This document shows positions 35,302 to 44,418 of a stretch of 64,000 nt of DNA, piece after piece. The notes under the pieces are model-generated. The model was not told where the DNA came from and did no database searches. It saw only the letters and a program-made list of their open reading frames with translations. The stretch lies in NCBI RefSeq assembly GCF_041477585.1, contig NZ_JBGNYA010000001.1, positions 2,542,001-2,606,000 of the forward strand. The letters run 5' to 3'. This stretch comes from Halobellus sp. MBLA0158 (lineage in GTDB: Archaea; Halobacteriota; Halobacteria; Halobacteriales; Haloferacaceae). The first letter of the stretch is position 1. Every line of letters starts with the position of its first letter. The position numbers and the translations under genes are program-made.

Positions 35302-36351
35302 ATGAACGTCGATGCCGTCCGGGACCGACTCGCCTCGGTCTCGGATCCCGACCTCGGCGACGATATCGTTTCACTCGGCCTCGTGAACGCCGTCGACGTC
35401 GACGACGACGCCGGCGTCGTGCGGATCTCGCTGGCGCTCGGCGCCCCGTACTCGCCGACGGAGACGCAGATCGCCCGCGACGTCCGCGAGGCGCTCTCGG
35501 ACACCGACTACGAGGTCGACCTCTCTGCGAGCATCGCCTCGGACGTCGCGGCCGACGAGGACGTCCTCCCCGGCGTGGAGAACATCATCGCCGTCGCCTC
35601 GGGGAAGGGCGGCGTCGGCAAGTCCACGGTCGCGGTGAACCTCGCGGCCGGGCTCTCGAAGCTCGGCGCGGACGTCGGGCTGTTCGACGCCGACGTCTAC
35701 GGCCCGAACGTCCCGCGGATGGTCGCCGCCGACGAGGCGCCCCGCGCGACCGGCGACGACACCATCGTCCCCCCGGAGCGCTACGGGATGAAACTGATGT
35801 CGATGGCCTTCCTCGTCGGCGACGACGACCCGGTGATCTGGCGCGGCCCGATGGTCCACCAGCTCCTCACCCAGCTCGTCGAGGACGTCCAGTGGGGCGA
35901 GCTCGACTACCTCGTCTTGGACCTCCCGCCGGGCACCGGCGACACGCAGCTGACCGTCCTCCAGACCCTCCCCCTGACGGGTGCCGTGATCGTCACGACG
36001 CCCCAGGACGTCGCCGTCGACGACGCCCGCAAGGGCCTGGAGATGTTCGGCAAGCACGACACCAACGTCCTCGGGATCGTCGAGAACATGTCGACGTTCC
36101 GGTGTCCCGACTGCGGGTCGACCCACGACATCTTCGGGACGGGCGGCGGCGAGGCCTTCGCCGCGGAGCACGAACTGCCGTTCCTGGGCGCGCTCCCGCT
36201 GGACCCCGCGGTCCGCACCGGCGGCGACGGCGGCGAGCCGGTCGTCCTGGAGGACGGCGAGACCGCCGACGCGTTCCGGGTGATGACCGAGAACGTGGCC
36301 GATATGACCGGCGTGGTGCGGCGGCGCGAGGCGTCCCGGCGGAGTCGCTGA
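35302..36351 (+). CDS. Mrp/ApbC-type P-loop ATPase (Fe-S cluster carrier)
   Basis: 349 residues. N-terminal MIP18-like (DUF59) domain, about residues 1-80; deviant Walker [12 protein letters not shown] at 99-109; then [12 protein letters not shown] and a C-terminal FRCPDCGS whose two cysteines (about 268 and 271) can bridge an Fe-S cluster in the dimer. Family members assemble and deliver [4Fe-4S] clusters. A TATA-like CGCTTATCGG about 27 bases upstream of the ATG supports a leaderless start. The frame is open far upstream but antisense to moaA. Confidence 0.92.
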   Translation: MNVDAVRDRLASVSDPDLGDDIVSLGLVNAVDVDDDAGVVRISLALGAPYSPTETQIARDVREALSDTDYEVDLSASIASDVAADEDVLPGVENIIAVASGKGGVGKSTVAVNLAAGLSKLGADVGLFDADVYGPNVPRMVAADEAPRATGDDTIVPPERYGMKLMSMAFLVGDDDPVIWRGPMVHQLLTQLVEDVQWGELDYLVLDLPPGTGDTQLTVLQTLPLTGAVIVTTPQDVAVDDARKGLEMFGKHDTNVLGIVENMSTFRCPDCGSTHDIFGTGGGEAFAAEHELPFLGALPLDPAVRTGGDGGEPVVLEDGETADAFRVMTENVADMTGVVRRREASRRSR

Positions 36352-36423
36352 CGGTCCGCTACGGCGGCCGCGACGGCGACCGCGGATGCGACGGTTTTTG
36401 CCCGCCGAACCGGTACGGGAAGT

Positions 36424-37059
36424 GTGGACGCCGAACAGGACTCCCTCGCGAACCCGTTCAGCATGGACGCCGACTGCCGGAACTGTGACGGCCTCTGTGA
36501 GGCCCGGTCGAACGTCGTCCACGGCTACGGCGACGTCGGCGCGGAGTTCCTCTTCGTGGCCGAGCGCCCCCACGCCGGCGCGGACCGGACCGGCGTCCCC
36601 TTCACGGGCGATGCGGCCGGTCGGCGCCTCCAGTCGATCCTCGGCGAACTCGGGTTCGCGCGCTCCGAACCCGAAAGCGAGGAGCCGGACCTCCAGAACG
36701 TCTTTCTCACGTATCTCACGCGCTGTCGCCACCCCGAGCGCGCGCCGACCGACGAGGAAGTCCGCACCTGCGAGCCCTACCTCAACGCCGAGGTGCGGAT
36801 GATCAACCCCGAGATCATCGTCCCGATCGGCCAGCGCGTCCTCGACGCGCTCGCGACGGACTACACGACGAACCGCCCCGGCGATATCGACGTCAGAGAG
36901 GCGCACGCGACGACGATCCGCGGCCGGGGCTTCGAGCTGGTGCCGATGGTCGACCTAGAGTCCCAGACCGACGCCCAGACCGAGGCGTTCGTCGAGCACC
37001 TGCTGGAGAACGTCTTCGCTCGCGACTACCGGCAGACGAAGGGGCGTCGCGGCCGATAG
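36424..37059 (+). CDS. Divergent uracil-DNA glycosylase-like Fe-S protein
   Basis: 211 residues from a GTG start. The fold and spacing resemble family 4/5 uracil-DNA glycosylases: three N-terminal cysteines (18, 21, 25) and further cysteines in LTRCRHP and VRTCEPYL for an Fe-S cluster, the PFTGDAAGRRLQSIL block, and INPEIIVPIGQRVLDAL. The catalytic motif is unusual: VAERPHAGADRTGVPF replaces GEAPGxxEDxxGxPF. Loss of the GEAPG motif makes standard uracil excision uncertain; altered substrate range is possible. Confidence 0.8.
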   Translation: MDAEQDSLANPFSMDADCRNCDGLCEARSNVVHGYGDVGAEFLFVAERPHAGADRTGVPFTGDAAGRRLQSILGELGFARSEPESEEPDLQNVFLTYLTRCRHPERAPTDEEVRTCEPYLNAEVRMINPEIIVPIGQRVLDALATDYTTNRPGDIDVREAHATTIRGRGFELVPMVDLESQTDAQTEAFVEHLLENVFARDYRQTKGRRGR

Positions 37060-37125
37060 CACGTCGGGGAGCGGCGCCGACCGCGGAGCGTCGGGTTCAA
37101 GACCGCCGGCGGCCGAGACGCGGGT

Positions 37126-37887
37126 ATGACCGTCGTCGCCGTCCTGGCCGACCCGCCGCGACCCGGACTCGCACTGCCGCGGCTCGCGGAGACGAGCCCG
37201 CTCTCGGAATCCGAGACCGCCGCGCTCGCCGAAGCGATGCTCAAGGACACGCTCCAGGCCGTCGAGCGCTCCGGGGGCGACCTGCTCGTGAACTACCGAC
37301 CTGACGACCTGCTTCCCGAGTCCCACGTCGACCCCGAGGGGCCGGCCGAGGCGGCGGTCCGCGCCGTCGCCGAGGACGCGCTCGACGACCCCGAAGAGGC
37401 GCGTTTCGAGGTACAAGTCGGCTCGTCGCTGTCGGCGCGCGCCGGCAACACGCTCACCCACCTCCTCCGGGAGGAGGGGGTCCAGTCGGCGGCGGTCGTC
37501 CGCGGCGATGCCCCGTTCCTGCTCCGCTCGACGATCGACTCGGCGGCGATGAAGCTTCGCTCCAACGCGGTCGTGCTCGGGCCGTCGACCGACGGGCGCG
37601 TGTACTTCGCGGGCTTCCGCGAGCCGATCGACTTCGAGGGGGCCTTCGCGGCGCCCGAGGCCGAGACGCTCGTCGACCGCGCGAACGACGCCGACCGCGA
37701 CGTCGGCTTCATCGAGATGCAGCCGACCGTCAGGACCGGTGCCGACCTCGCGACGGTCGTTCCGATAATCCGCTCGCGCTGGCAGGCCGAACGGGTCGTC
37801 CCCGCCCACACCGCGGAGTTCGTCGTCGAGAAAGGACTGGCCGCGGTCGAAGGCGACGGCGGCGACCTGGAACTCATCCGGGAGTGA
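37126..37887 (+). CDS. DUF2064-like nucleotidyltransferase-fold protein
   Basis: 253 residues. The order of strands and the segments VVAVLADPPRPG, ALAEAMLKDTLQAVERSGGDLL and VVLGPSTDGRVYFAGF suggest a GT-A/nucleotidyltransferase fold close to CofC and DUF2064 proteins. The canonical acidic metal-binding motif is weak (RGDAPFLL). Activity and substrate unknown; a role in F420 or cell-surface metabolism would be a guess. It stands between the glycosylase-like gene and tRNA-Ser. Confidence 0.6.
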   Translation: MTVVAVLADPPRPGLALPRLAETSPLSESETAALAEAMLKDTLQAVERSGGDLLVNYRPDDLLPESHVDPEGPAEAAVRAVAEDALDDPEEARFEVQVGSSLSARAGNTLTHLLREEGVQSAAVVRGDAPFLLRSTIDSAAMKLRSNAVVLGPSTDGRVYFAGFREPIDFEGAFAAPEAETLVDRANDADRDVGFIEMQPTVRTGADLATVVPIIRSRWQAERVVPAHTAEFVVEKGLAAVEGDGGDLELIRE

Positions 37888-37945
37888 CCGCGTAGTCGTC
37901 CGTGACCGACAACTCTTAGACGCGCCGTCGGAAAGGGTCGACTGC

Positions 37946-38029
37946 GGTGGGATGGCAGAGCGGACTATTGCGCCTGCCTTGAGAGCAGGTGGCCGTCAGG
38001 CCTCCTGGGTTCAAATCCCAGTCCCACCG
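37946..38029 (+). tRNA. tRNA-Ser (anticodon UGA)
   Basis: 84 nt, class II. Acceptor GGTGGGA/TCCCACC with discriminator G, anticodon stem-loop CCTGC-CTTGAGA-GCAGG with TGA at 34-36, variable arm TGGCCGTCAGGCC, T arm CTGGG-TTCAAAT-CCCAG. The bases just outside (GC before, GC after) extend the acceptor pairing in the precursor. A TATA-like ACTCTTAGA lies about 30 bases upstream. Confidence 0.95.
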
Positions 38030-38154
38030 CATATTGCGCGAGCGACAGCGAGCGCTATTGCTGATACGAGTGGGATTTGAATCAGGGAGCGCACCATCCA
38101 CGTCGCCGACGATGGATGCGTAACGGCTTTGACGTGGCCTCCCAACACGCGGGT

Positions 38155-38472
38155 ATGGACTGGCCACACGACCCCGACGGCGAGGAGGGCTCCGAGGGAC
38201 GGCGCAAGTACGGCCACGCCGTGATCGCGAAGAAGGTCGACGAGGAATCGGACTTCCCGCTCGACCGCGACGAGTTCGTCGAGGAGTACGGCGACGACCC
38301 GGTCCGACTGGACTACGACCGCGTCGTCTCGCTGCGGGAGATCTTCGAGGGCGTCGAACAGTCCGAGTTCGAGGACTTCGTCGACTTCCACAAGGCGGTG
38401 GGAAGGGCGATGCGCGAGAACGGCTACTGGTTCTACGAGGGCGCGGATCAGTTCGTCGACGGCGAGGCGTAA
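38155..38472 (+). CDS. Small conserved haloarchaeal protein (DUF5785-like)
   Basis: 105 residues beginning MDWPHDPDGEEGSEG, very acidic, soluble. The block RKYGHAVIAKKVDEE and the C-terminal AVGRAMRENGYWFYEGADQF are the conserved parts of a family found across haloarchaea that I recall as DUF5785. Function unknown. The frame is open 26 codons upstream, through the tRNA trailer, but conservation starts at MDWPHD. Confidence 0.8.
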   Translation: MDWPHDPDGEEGSEGRRKYGHAVIAKKVDEESDFPLDRDEFVEEYGDDPVRLDYDRVVSLREIFEGVEQSEFEDFVDFHKAVGRAMRENGYWFYEGADQFVDGEA

Positions 38473-38522
38473 GGCGAAAGAAGCGACCCCTAATTTTCGG
38501 TTCGGATCGGATCGGTTTTCGG
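38473..38522. terminator. T-rich convergent gap, possible bidirectional terminator
   Basis: The 50 bases between convergent genes contain TAATTTTCGG and GGTTTTCGG, giving T-runs on the plus strand near both ends. Archaeal termination often uses such T-tracts. No strong hairpin is seen. Confidence 0.3.
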
Positions 38523-40778
38523 CTACCGGCGACCGAAGAGCCGCTGCCAGAGCGACCGCTTGCGCTTGCGCTCGGCCAGAAGGACGGAGCACTCGACGTC
38601 GTCGAGGACGTCGAGGACGAGCGTCCCCCGCACGATCCGCGACAGGAGCCCGCGTTCGGTCGCGCCGACGACGAGCATCGTCGCGTCGGCGGCGTGGCGC
38701 TCGATCGCGGCCTCGACGTCGCCGGTCTCGACGATGAGTTCGGCGTCGCCGAGGCCGTTGTCCTCGGCCCACTCCTCGAGGAAGGCCCGCCCCTCGCGTT
38801 CGTCGTCCGCGACGTGAAGGAGCGACACCGCGGCGTCGTACTCGGCCCCGAGCGCGTCGGCGATCCGCGCGGACAGCTCCGAGTCGGGGCCGCCGGCGGT
38901 GGGCAACAGGATCCGCGAGGGGTCGAACCCGCGGTCTTTCATCACGAGGAAGTCACACGGCAGCGACGACGCGAGCTCGTCGATCGCGCCTTCGGCGCGA
39001 CCCGGGGCGCCGTGGGAGCCCGGCCCCCAGCCCATCACCGTCAGGTCGGCGTCGTAGGTCTTCGCCGCGTCGAAGACGCCCTGGAAGCTCTGGTGAGAGA
39101 GGACCGTGTGGGTCTCGACCGGGACCTCGAACTCCTCGGCGTCCTCGCGAGCCTGTTCGAGGAGGTCGTGGGACTCGGAGAGGTCCATCTCCTCGCGGGC
39201 GAACTCCAGGGCCGTCTGGTCGGGCACCTGCTCGATGTGGACGGCCACGAGCGTGCCGTCGCGCTGCTTGGCGACCGCGCTGGCGAGCGCGATGAGGTCC
39301 GTCTCGTGGGCGGGGTTCGCGAGCGGCACCAGCACGCGGTAGTCGCCGCCGTCGGGCTGAACCGACGACGCGGCCGAGACCGCGGCGTCGGGCATCTCGT
39401 CGGAGCGGCGCAGGATGTACTGTCCGAGGATGCCCTGTTTGGTCGCCCGCGAGCGGGCGTAGGCGAGGTACCAGATCACCGCCGCGGCCGTGACGCCGAA
39501 CGAGAGCAGCCGCGCGTTGGGCTCGACGTACGCCAGCAGGGCGAAGGAGAGCACGGTCCCGATGATCGGGAGCAGCGGGAACAGCGGCACCGTGAACTCC
39601 GGCTGGTACTCCTCGGGGTTCACATAGCGCATCGTGATGAGCGCGATGTTCAGCAGGCCGTAGATGATGAGGTGGAGCCCCGAGGCCGCACCCGAGAGCA
39701 GGCCGATGTCGCCGAGCAGGATGAACACGAGGATGAGCCCGCCGGTGATGCCGATCGAGCGGTACGGCGTCCCGAAGCGGGGGTGGATCTCGTTCAGCGC
39801 GGGCGTGACGATCCGGTCGCGACCCATCGCGAAGTTGATGCGCGAGGAGGCGAGGATCGACGCGTTCGCGCTGGAGGCGGTCGCGAGCAGGCCGCCGAAC
39901 AGGAGCGCACCGGCCATCACCGTGCCCTGCACTCGCCGGCCGACCTCGACGACCGCGATCGGTTGGGTCTCGCCCGGCGCGACGTTCGTGACGAGATCCG
40001 CGATGAACCCCTGGGGGACGGCTGCGCTCATCACGAGGAGCACCAGCGCGTAGATCGCCGTCACGAGGACGACGCTGCCGATGACCGCCCGCGGGAGGTT
40101 CTTGCCGGGGTCCTGGATCTCCTCGGCGACGCTCGTGATCTGGACGAAACCCAGGTAGGAGACGAAGATGAACCCGGTCGTCCCGAGCGTCTCCCCCACC
40201 GTGCTGGGGTCCGGGAGGTTCGCCAGGTCTGCCTGGAGCGTCCCGAGCAGCGTGAACACGGCGAGGATGACGACGAGCAGGATGACGATCGCGTTCTGGA
40301 GGCGGCCGGTCTCCTTCGCGCCGACGTAGTTGACGAACACGAAGAACGCGCCGCCGACGACGGCCGCGAGCGTCACCGCGTCGAGGCCGACGGGACCGAT
40401 CCCGATCTGGCCGCTGACGCCGAAGATCCGGGAGATGTAGCGGCCGAAGCCGACCATATAGAACGCGCTGGCGAACGCCAGCCCGAGCCAGTTAGCCCAG
40501 CCCGCGACCGAGCCCAAGAGCGGCCCGAGCGCGTGGTTGACGTAGTAGTACGCCCCGCCGGATCGGGGCATCGCCGTGCCGAGTTCGCTGGCCGACAGCG
40601 CCGTGAACATCGCGATGACGCCGCCGAGCACGAACGCGACCGCGGCGAAGGAGCCGGCCCGGAGGACCGCGTCTCCGGGGAGGACGAAGATGCCCGCGCC
40701 GATCATCGTCCCGACGCCGATGGTGAGCGCGGCGAGCGGGCCGAGGTCCTTCGCGAGCTCTTCCTCCTGGCCGCTCAC
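38523..40778 (-). CDS. APC-type amino-acid permease fused to two universal stress protein domains
   Basis: 751 residues. About residues 1-450 form a 12-helix APC permease with GVGTMIGAGIFVLPG near the start; two UspA-like domains follow (about 470-600 and 615-745). The second has ILLPTAGGPDSELSA and a C-terminal VVGATERGLLSRIVRGTLVLDVL, close to the ATP-binding GxxGxG pattern of Usp proteins. Such fusions are common in haloarchaea and are often called cationic amino-acid transporters. The stress domains probably sense nucleotides and gate the transporter. It overlaps the next Usp gene by four bases. Confidence 0.92.
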   Translation of the reverse strand: MSGQEEELAKDLGPLAALTIGVGTMIGAGIFVLPGDAVLRAGSFAAVAFVLGGVIAMFTALSASELGTAMPRSGGAYYYVNHALGPLLGSVAGWANWLGLAFASAFYMVGFGRYISRIFGVSGQIGIGPVGLDAVTLAAVVGGAFFVFVNYVGAKETGRLQNAIVILLVVILAVFTLLGTLQADLANLPDPSTVGETLGTTGFIFVSYLGFVQITSVAEEIQDPGKNLPRAVIGSVVLVTAIYALVLLVMSAAVPQGFIADLVTNVAPGETQPIAVVEVGRRVQGTVMAGALLFGGLLATASSANASILASSRINFAMGRDRIVTPALNEIHPRFGTPYRSIGITGGLILVFILLGDIGLLSGAASGLHLIIYGLLNIALITMRYVNPEEYQPEFTVPLFPLLPIIGTVLSFALLAYVEPNARLLSFGVTAAAVIWYLAYARSRATKQGILGQYILRRSDEMPDAAVSAASSVQPDGGDYRVLVPLANPAHETDLIALASAVAKQRDGTLVAVHIEQVPDQTALEFAREEMDLSESHDLLEQAREDAEEFEVPVETHTVLSHQSFQGVFDAAKTYDADLTVMGWGPGSHGAPGRAEGAIDELASSLPCDFLVMKDRGFDPSRILLPTAGGPDSELSARIADALGAEYDAAVSLLHVADDEREGRAFLEEWAEDNGLGDAELIVETGDVEAAIERHAADATMLVVGATERGLLSRIVRGTLVLDVLDDVECSVLLAERKRKRSLWQRLFGRR

Positions 40779-41326
40779 GCGCCGTCACCTCCGGGCGGGT
40801 CGCCGTTCCCGTCGGGCGACTCGTCCGTCGGTTCGTCGGGAGAGTCGGCCTCCGATTCGGAAGCCGATTCCGGCTCCGATTCCGATTCCGCCTCCGCCTC
40901 GGGGAACACGACCACGGGGACGTCACTCTCGGTGGTGAGCGCCTCGCGGACGTCGCCGCTGAAGAGGTCCCACCACGACCGGCCGCCGCGGGGCGAGAAC
41001 ACGATCGCGGTCGCGTCGATCTCGTGTGCGGCCGCGACGATCGCCTCGGCGACGTCGGTGCCGTAGCGCAGTTCGGTCTCGACCGCGACGTCGGCCGCGT
41101 CGGCCGCCTCGCGCGCGAGATCGAAGATCTCCTCGGCGGCCTCCTCGCGGGCTTCGAGCGGCGCCTTGTCCGGCGCGCCGCCGGCCTTCTCGATCACGTG
41201 GAGGACTGTCGCCCGGCCGCCGGCCGCCCGCACGTACGGGAGGGTCGAAGCGAGCGTTCGGTCGGCGTCGTCCTCGTTGGCGACGGGAAACAGCGGGCGG
41301 GCGAACAGGGGGTCGACCTCACTCAT
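40775..41326 (-). CDS. Universal stress protein partner of the permease
   Basis: 183 residues. UspA domain at about 8-140 (LFPVANEDDADRTLASTLPYVRAAG, TVLHVIEKAG, and AIVFSPRGGRSWWDLFSGDVREALTTESDVPVVVFP). A 40-residue tail of alternating Glu, Ser, Asp and Pro follows, encoded by a hexamer-like GA-rich tract. It is first in a two-gene operon with the fused permease (ATGA overlap), so the complex may have three Usp domains per permease. The 210-base gap upstream holds only its promoter. Confidence 0.86.
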   Translation of the reverse strand: MSEVDPLFARPLFPVANEDDADRTLASTLPYVRAAGGRATVLHVIEKAGGAPDKAPLEAREEAAEEIFDLAREAADAADVAVETELRYGTDVAEAIVAAAHEIDATAIVFSPRGGRSWWDLFSGDVREALTTESDVPVVVFPEAEAESESEPESASESEADSPDEPTDESPDGNGDPPGGDGA

Positions 41327-41536
41327 TCGCGTGCGGTGTCGGAGGTCGGTTTCGCGAGGACTGACCGCGGCGACGACGTCCGTCGACGGTCCGTGGCGCG
41401 TGTGCGGTTCGTCGATCGGGACGCGCGACCGACAGAGACGCTGTCGGTCCGGTGTTCACTCATACACGTCGCATACGGACGCATCCCGTATAGGGGTTCC
41501 CACTGCGAACGACGGCGTGCGACCCTCTCCCGGGGT

Positions 41537-41935
41537 TCAGATCGCCGTCACCCACGCCCGGTAGTCGTCGTCACGACCGTAGACCTCCAGGAACACGCGG
41601 TCGGCGAACGTCGCCAAGCGGTTGGCGTCGGAGCGGGCCGTGATCCGGACGTTCGTCCCCTCGGCCTCCTCGGGCGACTCCAGCTGGTCGATCCGAAAGG
41701 CGGGGAAGTCGTCGACGAGGTCGTTCAGGGCCGCCAGTTCCTCGTCGTCGACGTCGAGGTTGAAGGTGCTCTCGGCGAACTGGACCCACGGCGCGGGCGA
41801 GTCCTCGCCGTCGATTTCGGGGTCGTGGTCGGCCTCCAGCGTCAGGAACGCGCTCGCCCGCGTCCGGTGGGCGGCGATGGCGTCGGCGAACAGTTTCCTC
41901 CGCTCGCGGGGGTCGTCGGCGTCGAAGCGACTCAT
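41537..41935 (-). CDS. Conserved haloarchaeal protein of unknown function
   Basis: 132 residues starting MSRFDADDPRERRKLFADAI. Soluble, acidic, alpha/beta pattern with conserved-looking VQFAESTFNLDVDDEE and RITARSDANRLATFADRVF. No catalytic motif recognised. It is divergent from adk. The upstream open frame crosses the adk promoter and is unlikely to be translated. Confidence 0.7.
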   Translation of the reverse strand: MSRFDADDPRERRKLFADAIAAHRTRASAFLTLEADHDPEIDGEDSPAPWVQFAESTFNLDVDDEELAALNDLVDDFPAFRIDQLESPEEAEGTNVRITARSDANRLATFADRVFLEVYGRDDDYRAWVTAI

Positions 41936-42072
41936 AGGCGAGCACACGCGTCCGGCCCCCAAATCGGCACCGACTGGGACGCGACGGGAGCGTCCGTGCG
42001 GCGTGGTATGACGGCGCATACGCTCGGACGCGTTTCTTCAACGTTATACGGGCGGGTCCAATCTTGGCAGGT

Positions 42073-42711
42073 ATGGGTAAGCACATCCTGCTTCTGGGCC
42101 CGCCGGGGGCCGGCAAGGGCACGCAGTCGAAGCGCCTCGCCGAGGAGTTCGACCTCGAACACGTGACGACCGGCGACGCGCTCCGGTCCAACAAGGGGAT
42201 GGACATCAGCGACATGGACACCGAGTACGACACGCCGGGCGAGTATATGGACGCCGGCGAACTCGTCCCCGACGAGGTCGTCAACGCCATCGTCGAGGAG
42301 GCGCTCACGAGCGCCGACGGCTACGTCCTCGACGGCTACCCGCGGAACCTCGAACAGGCGGAGTTCCTCACCGACATCACGGACTTAGACGCCGTGATCT
42401 ACCTCTCGGTCGACGACGAGGAGCTCGTCGACCGCCTGACCGGCCGCCGGGTCTGTCCGGACTGCGGCGCGAGCTACCACGTCGAGTTCGCTCCGCCCGA
42501 AGAGGAGGGCGTCTGCGACGAGTGCGGCGCCGACCTCGAACAGCGCGACGACGACACCGAAGAGACCGTCCGCGAGCGCCTCCGCGTCTACGAGGAGAAC
42601 ACCGCGCCGGTCGTCGAGCACTACCGCGAGGAGGGCGTCCTCGTCGAGGTCGACGGCGAGGGCTCGCCGGACGAGGTCTTCGAGACGCTCGTCGACGTCG
42701 TCGACGCGTAA
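42073..42711 (+). CDS. adk: Adenylate kinase
   Basis: 212 residues. P-loop GPPGAGKGT at 9-17, [10 protein letters not shown] in the NMP-binding region, and a LID domain with a four-cysteine zinc site (CPDCG and CDECG). This is the long, zinc-LID bacterial-type form, as usual in haloarchaea. It balances ATP, ADP and AMP. TATA-like ACGTTATACG about 27 bases upstream. In archaea it typically precedes the DUF106, cmk and cbf5 genes, as here. Confidence 0.96.
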   Translation: MGKHILLLGPPGAGKGTQSKRLAEEFDLEHVTTGDALRSNKGMDISDMDTEYDTPGEYMDAGELVPDEVVNAIVEEALTSADGYVLDGYPRNLEQAEFLTDITDLDAVIYLSVDDEELVDRLTGRRVCPDCGASYHVEFAPPEEEGVCDECGADLEQRDDDTEETVRERLRVYEENTAPVVEHYREEGVLVEVDGEGSPDEVFETLVDVVDA

Positions 42712-42828
42712 TCTCCCGTCGAAGGCCGAGGACCGAGGACCGTTCTCGAAGCGTCGCGCCGCGAGCGGCGCGCCCCGGCGCGCGCAGAGTAAAAGGTTCA
42801 TAACCGATGGGGCGGTACGCGTAGGTAG

Positions 42829-43740
42829 ATGCCACGAATCGAATCGAAGGTCCGCACGCTCGTCTCCGACGACGACGAGATGCGTGCGGCCGTCGAGACG
42901 GTCTTAGAGCGGGCCGACGACGGCGAGGTCAAATGGCTCGACGTGAAGGGCGACATCTCCTCGGGCCAGTGGGGCCGCCTCATCGAGAAGGGAGTCCTCG
43001 TCGAGGGCGAGGAGGGGTTCGAGCTGGCCGACGCCGACGCGACGCGAGAGGGCCTCGAACCCGCCTCCGCCTCGGCGTCGGCGACCTCGTCCGGGAGCAG
43101 TAGCGACGACGACTCGTCGTGGTCGACCTACGACAAGGGCGCGGCGGTCGTCACGCTCGGGCTCTTCGTCGGCTACTCCTGGAAGCCGCTCCGGGACGTC
43201 ATCGGCACCGTGATGGACGTCCCGCTGAGCCCGCTCCAGGAGTTCCTGCCGTTCTACGCCGTCGTGATGGTGCTCGCGCTCGCGACCGGCCTGTACTCGA
43301 CGCTGTTGCAGGCGAACCTGATGGATATGGACAAGATGTCCGAGTACCAAGAGCGGATGCAGGAGATCCAAGAGCGCCGGAAAGAGGCGAAGGAGGCCGG
43401 CGACGACGAGGCGCTTGACGCCATCCAGGAAGAGCAGATGGACGCGATGGGCGACCAGCTCGGGATGTTCAAAGAGCAGTTCCGGCCGATGGTGTGGATT
43501 ATGTTCCTCACCATCCCGGTGTTCCTGTGGATGTACTGGACCATCGGCGTCGGCGGCAACGCCACCGCTCACCACGACTTAGAGCCGCTCGTGCTCCCGC
43601 TGCGCGGGCAGGTCGCCTGGACCGAGTCCGTCATCGGGCCGATCCAGGCGTGGATCGTCTGGTACTTCCTCTGCTCGATGGGCTTCACCCAGATCATCCG
43701 CAAGAGCCTCAACATCGACATCTCGCCGACGAGCGCCTGA
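42829..43740 (+). CDS. DUF106 membrane insertase-like protein (EMC3/TMCO1, Oxa1 superfamily)
   Basis: 303 residues. An N-terminal soluble segment of about 100 residues ends in a Ser/Asp-rich linker. Then come about four membrane segments with a charged coiled-coil loop (MSEYQERMQEIQERRKEAKEAG, residues about 175-215) between the second and third, the hallmark of DUF106 and the Oxa1/YidC superfamily. Membrane protein insertion is known for the eukaryotic relatives and proposed for the archaeal ones. The N-terminal extension is a haloarchaeal addition. Confidence 0.9.
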   Translation: MPRIESKVRTLVSDDDEMRAAVETVLERADDGEVKWLDVKGDISSGQWGRLIEKGVLVEGEEGFELADADATREGLEPASASASATSSGSSSDDDSSWSTYDKGAAVVTLGLFVGYSWKPLRDVIGTVMDVPLSPLQEFLPFYAVVMVLALATGLYSTLLQANLMDMDKMSEYQERMQEIQERRKEAKEAGDDEALDAIQEEQMDAMGDQLGMFKEQFRPMVWIMFLTIPVFLWMYWTIGVGGNATAHHDLEPLVLPLRGQVAWTESVIGPIQAWIVWYFLCSMGFTQIIRKSLNIDISPTSA

Positions 43741-43818
43741 GACGACCGAAGCGGCCGGTCCCTCCCGCCAGTCGGGCGCAAAGACAACCTCTTTTACGCG
43801 CCTTCTCCCAGCATAGGT

Positions 43819-44397
43819 ATGTTGCTGACCGTCTCCGGCCCTCCGGGCGCCGGCAAAAGCACGACCGTCACGGCGCTCGCGGAGGCCTTCGATCTGGAGC
43901 ACGTGAGCGGCGGCGACATCTTCCGCGAGCTCGCCGCCGAGCGCGGGATGACCGCCGTCGAGTTCAATCAGCTCGCAGAGGACGACGACCAGATCGACCG
44001 CGACCTCGACCGCCGCCTCCGGACGATCGCCCTCGAACGCGACGACGTCCTGCTCGAATCGCGCCTCGCGGGGTGGCTCGCAGGCGACGCCGCCGACCTC
44101 CGCCTGTGGCTCGACGCCCCGATCGAGGTCCGCGCCGCGCGGATCGCCGAGCGCGAGGGCAAATCCGCCGAGCAGGCGCTCGAAGAGACTCGCACCCGCG
44201 AGGAGAGCGAGGCCCTCCGCTACCGGGAGTACTACGGCATCGACATCTCGGACCTCTCGATCTACGACATCGCGCTGAACACCGCCCGCTGGAGCCAGGA
44301 GGACGTCCCGGAGATCCTGACGACGGCGGTCGCGGCGTACGACCACGGCGACGACGAGGGGAAGTACGCCGTCGAGGGCGTCAGCTACGACTTCTGA
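43819..44397 (+). CDS. cmk: Archaeal (d)CMP kinase
   Basis: 192 residues. P-loop GPPGAGKST at 7-15, EHVSGGDIFRELA, and a LID region ERDDVLLESRLAGWLAG. Short archaeal type. Phosphorylates CMP and dCMP. TATA-like CTCTTTTACGC about 25 bases upstream of ATG suggests a separate leaderless start in addition to read-through from DUF106. Confidence 0.94.
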   Translation: MLLTVSGPPGAGKSTTVTALAEAFDLEHVSGGDIFRELAAERGMTAVEFNQLAEDDDQIDRDLDRRLRTIALERDDVLLESRLAGWLAGDAADLRLWLDAPIEVRAARIAEREGKSAEQALEETRTREESEALRYREYYGIDISDLSIYDIALNTARWSQEDVPEILTTAVAAYDHGDDEGKYAVEGVSYDF

Positions 44398-44418
44398 GCG
44401 GAACCGAATGACAGACCA

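Noticed and set aside
40800-40900. Repeat array or CRISPR-like pattern in the Usp gene tail
   Set aside because: The GA-rich hexamer-like run is coding and gives a Ser/Glu-rich tail; there are no unique spacers.
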